A stretch of 56,983 nucleotides of DNA from JAYUDN01 sp043739785 (GTDB lineage: Bacteria; Patescibacteriota; Gracilibacteria; BD1-5; UBA2023). Where the stretch lies: assembly GCA_043739785.1 (NCBI GenBank), contig JAYUDN010000047.1, positions 1-56,983 of the forward strand. The letters are read 5' to 3'. Made by a program: the position numbers and the translations under genes. The notes below the pieces were generated by a model. It searched no databases, had not been told where the DNA came from, and worked only from the letters and a program-made list of their open reading frames with translations. Positions 54,104-56,983 of this stretch are shown here, one piece after another (position 1 is the stretch's first letter; every line of letters begins with the position of its first letter).

Positions 54104-54873
54104 TGTCTGAATCTATAAAAATAGGGATCATCTGTATCATAGGTGGGGTAGCATCCTATCTTGGAGCCTTTGTGACGGGAGGTGTGTCTACATTTTCCAT
54201 CGCACTTATGAACGCACTCGGGATATCTCCACAGCTTGCTTCTATTACCTTCAAGCTCGGGAAACTCGGTAATACTATCGCACTTGTTCGTGAATATCAC
54301 AAAGCCAAACTCCTCAAAAAAGATTTCCTCATAGGACTTTCCCTCTCGAGCTTCTTTTGAGCGATTCTGGGTTCATTTTTTATCACCCGGATTCCAGATT
54401 TATTTATCTACAGTATCTCTGGTATATCCATGCTCACACTATTGATCATAGATGTACGTAAATCCAAGACAAATACACCACACCACCACGAAATATCACC
54501 TCGTCGGAAGAGTATAGGATATGTACTTGAGTTTATAGCAACTATTCTTGCGAATCTTTCTCCGGCAGCATCTGGCGCATGGTTTTACTATATTCGTACC
54601 TTTGTCTTACGGGTTTCTCCCCTGGAGACAAAGGCCATCGGTAGTTTTGTCTCGATTCCTTGGTTTATCGGGACATCTATAGGAGTCTTCCTCTGAGGGC
54701 AGTACAATCTGATATATGCATTTGCACTTGGACTCTGAATGTACGGTTGAGCCTATTTTGGAGCCAAAAAATCATTGCAACTTGGGGAAGAAATAATACG
54801 CAATCTTATACGTGGATTTGTGCTGATTTCCTCTTTGTATTTCCTCTATCTTGCATATAATTCGTACCGATAA
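54103..54873 (+). CDS. TSUP (TauE/SafE) family permease, copy 3
   Basis: 256 aa, the most diverged of the three tandem copies: GGVASYLGAFVTGGVSTFSI, ASITFKLGKLGNTIALV, ILANLSPAASGAWFYYIR and FVLRVSPLETKAIGSFVSIP. A His-rich loop TNTPHHHEISPRR connects the halves. It starts within the stop codon of copy 2 and ends 16 bp before thyA, so all appear to be one transcript. Confidence 0.87.
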
Positions 54874-54889
54874 TTTCTAAATATTTCCT

Positions 54890-55861
54890 ATGAGCCAACA
54901 CCCAGAAATCCAGTACCTCGAACTCGGTCGAGATCTGATCGAAAATGGTATCTACAACAAAGACCTCGGAAGCGGAGACGTCACGTATAGTTTCTTCGGA
55001 CGCCAGTTTCGATTTGATTTTTCTGATGGATTTCCACTGCTCACCACGAAACGTGTCTACTGGAAATGAGTCGTCACCGAGCTTCTCTGGTTTCTCAGGG
55101 GGGACTCGAATATCCGATTCCTCGTCGAAAATAACGTCCATATCTGGGATGATTATCCATACTACATCTATAATAATAAGGTAAAAAAAGGACTTGAGCC
55201 TGTGATGGCCAAAGAAGTTTTTATCCAGAAAGTCCTCGAAGATGCTGAGTTTGCAAAACTTCACGGAGAACTTCCGAAAATCTATGGTGAACTCTGGAGG
55301 CGCTGGCCGACGAAGACTCCTGGTCGTACGATTGATCAGATTAGCTGGATTTTGAAGGAATTAAAAGACGATCCCTACGCTCGAAACTGCTGTCTGACCG
55401 CTTGGAATCCTGAGTACCTCTACTCGATGGCGCTTCCCGATGAAGCCTCTCGATATCCGATCTGTCATGGATTCTCCCAGTACTCGATCAAGGATGGGAA
55501 GCTCTATGGACAGCTCTATCAGCGCTCGGCCGATCTCTTCCTCGGTGTCCCGTTCAATATCGCTTCCTACTCTCTCCTTATCCATATCTTCGCGCACCTC
55601 CTCGGTGTCGAACCGGGAGGATTCGTCCATACGTTCGGTGACGTCCATATCTATGAGAACCATATCGAACAAATGAAAGAGCAAATGGCTCGCGAGCCAC
55701 GAAACTTCCCGAAAATCACCATAGATCCGAGTCTCACGTCTATCGACGAGCTCGACTTCCACCATATCATCCTCGAAGACTACGACCCGCATCCTCCTAT
55801 CAAGGCCACGATGGCAGTCGTCGGAGGGATGGTGGGGAGGGATAATGAGGAGGTGGTATAA
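54890..55861 (+). CDS. thyA: Thymidylate synthase
   Basis: 323 aa, longer than the ~264 aa of E. coli. FGRQFRFDFSDGFPLLTTKR gives the folate-binding arginine region; GVVTELLWFLRGDSNIRFL follows after a TGA-encoded Gly. The nucleophile is Cys in YPICHGFSQYSIKDGKLYG, then LYQRSADLFLGVPFNIASYS and FVHTFGDVHIYENHIEQ. It makes dTMP from dUMP with methylene-THF, downstream of Dcd. The extra length is mostly in 95-160 (KKGLEPVMAKEVFIQKVLED). Confidence 0.95.
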
Positions 55862-55893
55862 TGAAGAATTAAGAATGAATAATTAATAATTGG
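55860..55893. repeat. Heptamer array after thyA
   Basis: AATGAAG, AATTAAG, AATGAAT, AATTAAT, AATTGG, one 7-nt phase, starting within the thyA stop codon. Same unit class as the arrays around the S23 gene. Confidence 0.75.
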
Positions 55894-55901
55894 TTTTAAG
55901 A

Positions 55902-56357
55902 ATGGATCATAATTATTACATGAAACAAGTACTTCAAGAGGCTCAAGATTCTATAGATTCCTGAAGTTTTCCATTTAGTGTCGTAGTTGTCGATAAAAGA
56001 ACATGAGAAATTGTACATAGAGACCATGATCGTGTCCAGGAATATATGGACCCAACTGCACACGCAGAAGTAAATGCTATACGATATCTTTGTAAAAAAT
56101 TCTCCCAACTTTCACTGGAGGATTATATTTTCTATACGAGCTCAGAGCCCTGTCCTACCTGTTTGACTGCGTGCATAAAAGCACATATACCAGCAATTTA
56201 CTTTGGTGCCGATACAGAAGAGACAGCCTCTCTACCTATAAAAGCAGAAGAATTAGCGAATAAATCAAAAAAATATCCGATAAAAGTTACCTGATGAATT
56301 CTTGCAAGTACGTGTTTGAAACAAAGAGAAGATTTCTTTAACTACAAGCAATCTTAA
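55902..56357 (+). CDS. Cytidine/guanine-deaminase-type nucleoside deaminase
   Basis: 151 aa. DPTAHAEVNAIRYLCK holds the catalytic HAE; SSEPCPTCLTACIKAHIPAI holds the two Zn cysteines. Length and layout fit guanine deaminase or a tRNA/cytosine deaminase branch of the CDA superfamily. It lies near dcd and thyA, so pyrimidine salvage is likely; exact base is uncertain. MKQ at 55920 is an alternative start. Confidence 0.83.
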
Positions 56358-56488
56358 TTCCTTGTTTCTCGCTCACACTTGGTATTTCCATAAATCATCA
56401 TAATATTATTACTTCTAAATAAATAAGTGGTCAAGTCGACTTTTAGGTTTAATAAAAAAATAGAAAGCCAATCACGTTGCCATAATCT

Positions 56489-56848
56489 ATGCGAATCTAT
56501 ATCTCTCATGCACGTAACTCTGATTTTCTGGAAGGACTTTATATCCCGATTCTGGAAAGCGAGCTATCAAAAGAACATCAGTTTATCTTTCCACATGATG
56601 AAAGTGGAGAGGGTATAGACTTTATCTCCGAAGTAAAAAATATTGATGTACTGATTGCCGAGGTTTCCACTCTAGCAACGGGTCTCGGGATCGAACTTGG
56701 TATAGCTTTTTCCGCAGGAGTTCCTATTGTATGTTTGTATCGCGAGTGAACGAAGATATCTTCATCACTCAATCGAATCACGAAGAGAATGATTGAATAT
56801 TCGGATAAAGCAGATATGATGGAGAAGATAGGAAAGGAATTATTTTAA
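56489..56848 (+). CDS. Nucleoside 2-deoxyribosyltransferase-like protein
   Basis: 119 aa. MRIYISHARNSDFLEGLYIP, FIFPHDESGEG, NIDVLIAEVSTLATGLGIEL and GIAFSAGVPIVCLYREG fit the nucleoside deoxyribosyltransferase fold, in which the Glu of the AEVS block is the nucleophile. Such enzymes swap bases between deoxynucleosides or hydrolyse dNMPs. It is the last gene before the right-hand terminal repeat, 37 bp away. Confidence 0.7.
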
Positions 56849-56885
56849 AATAAAATATTTCCTAAAATATTCATATCACTATTCA

Positions 56886-56983
56886 CTAGGCTCTAGACCA
56901 GAAGAGAGAAATACCTATACTCTCTTCTTATGATTCCATACAGCAAAATATCAGTCTATGAGCTTAAAAAGATAATAAAGCAC
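56886..56983. repeat. Right copy of the perfect 98-bp terminal inverted repeat
   Basis: Reverse complement of 2-99, all 98 bases identical. It starts with CTAGGCTCTAGACC and ends at the window edge. Confidence 0.95.

Overview
The window reads as a chromosomal or long-contig fragment of a UGA-recoded Patescibacteria/CPR bacterium, most likely Candidatus Gracilibacteria or Absconditabacteria (genetic code 25). With the standard code almost every gene breaks at TGA. Read with TGA = Gly the same stretches become full-length proteins with glycine exactly where families require it (AlaRS, RuvC, TrmD, MscL, RrmJ, XthA). All CDS below use TGA = Gly and only TAA/TAG as stops. Shine-Dalgarno sequences are nearly absent, and several first genes of operons have a -10 box 6-8 nt before ATG, which suggests leaderless mRNAs.

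Layout. 1-7.2 kb: DEDDh exonuclease, RlmE, PAP2 phosphatase, a surface protein of calcium-binding thrombospondin type 3 repeats, and a 1100-aa DUF2339 membrane protein. 7.3-17.4 kb (minus): a tightly packed operon of a PlsC-ACP-AMP-ligase fusion, an alpha/beta hydrolase, a FAD oxidase fused to a SAM methyltransferase, an unknown anchored protein, a YiiX-type permuted NlpC/P60 enzyme, a phosphopantetheinyl transferase and probably an MFS exporter. This self-contained acyl-lipid pathway is the most novel part of the window. 17.5-25 kb: NUDIX, MFS with a structured leader, short AlaRS, a broken SemiSWEET, two esterases/hydrolases, an attenuator-controlled N-formylglutamate-amidohydrolase-like pair and DUF1653. 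25-33.8 kb: PepF, a DUF4209-like protein, LysE, a CHAP/BPSL0067-like protein, polysaccharide deacetylase, phosphomannomutase, RuvC. 34-39.3 kb: membrane and exported proteins (His-tailed, bPH, PLD lipoprotein, a 769-aa unknown). 39.3-42.7 kb (minus): operon xthA-holA-FKBP-trmD. 43-51 kb: MscL, trypsin-like protease, a VirB6/TrbL-like multi-spanning protein, an anchored coiled coil, and an amidase-SpoIID fusion. 51-57 kb: S23 four-helix protein, Dcd, three tandem TauE/SafE permeases, ThyA, a deaminase and a deoxyribosyltransferase-like protein, i.e. a nucleotide-salvage island.

Scattered between and inside genes are short degenerate tandem arrays with periods of 7, 8 and 9 nt, and copies of GTCATTCC/CCCCCTTCCAAGGGGG-type palindromic elements. 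The two ends of the window are a perfect 98-bp inverted repeat of each other. No rRNA, tRNA or CRISPR array was found.
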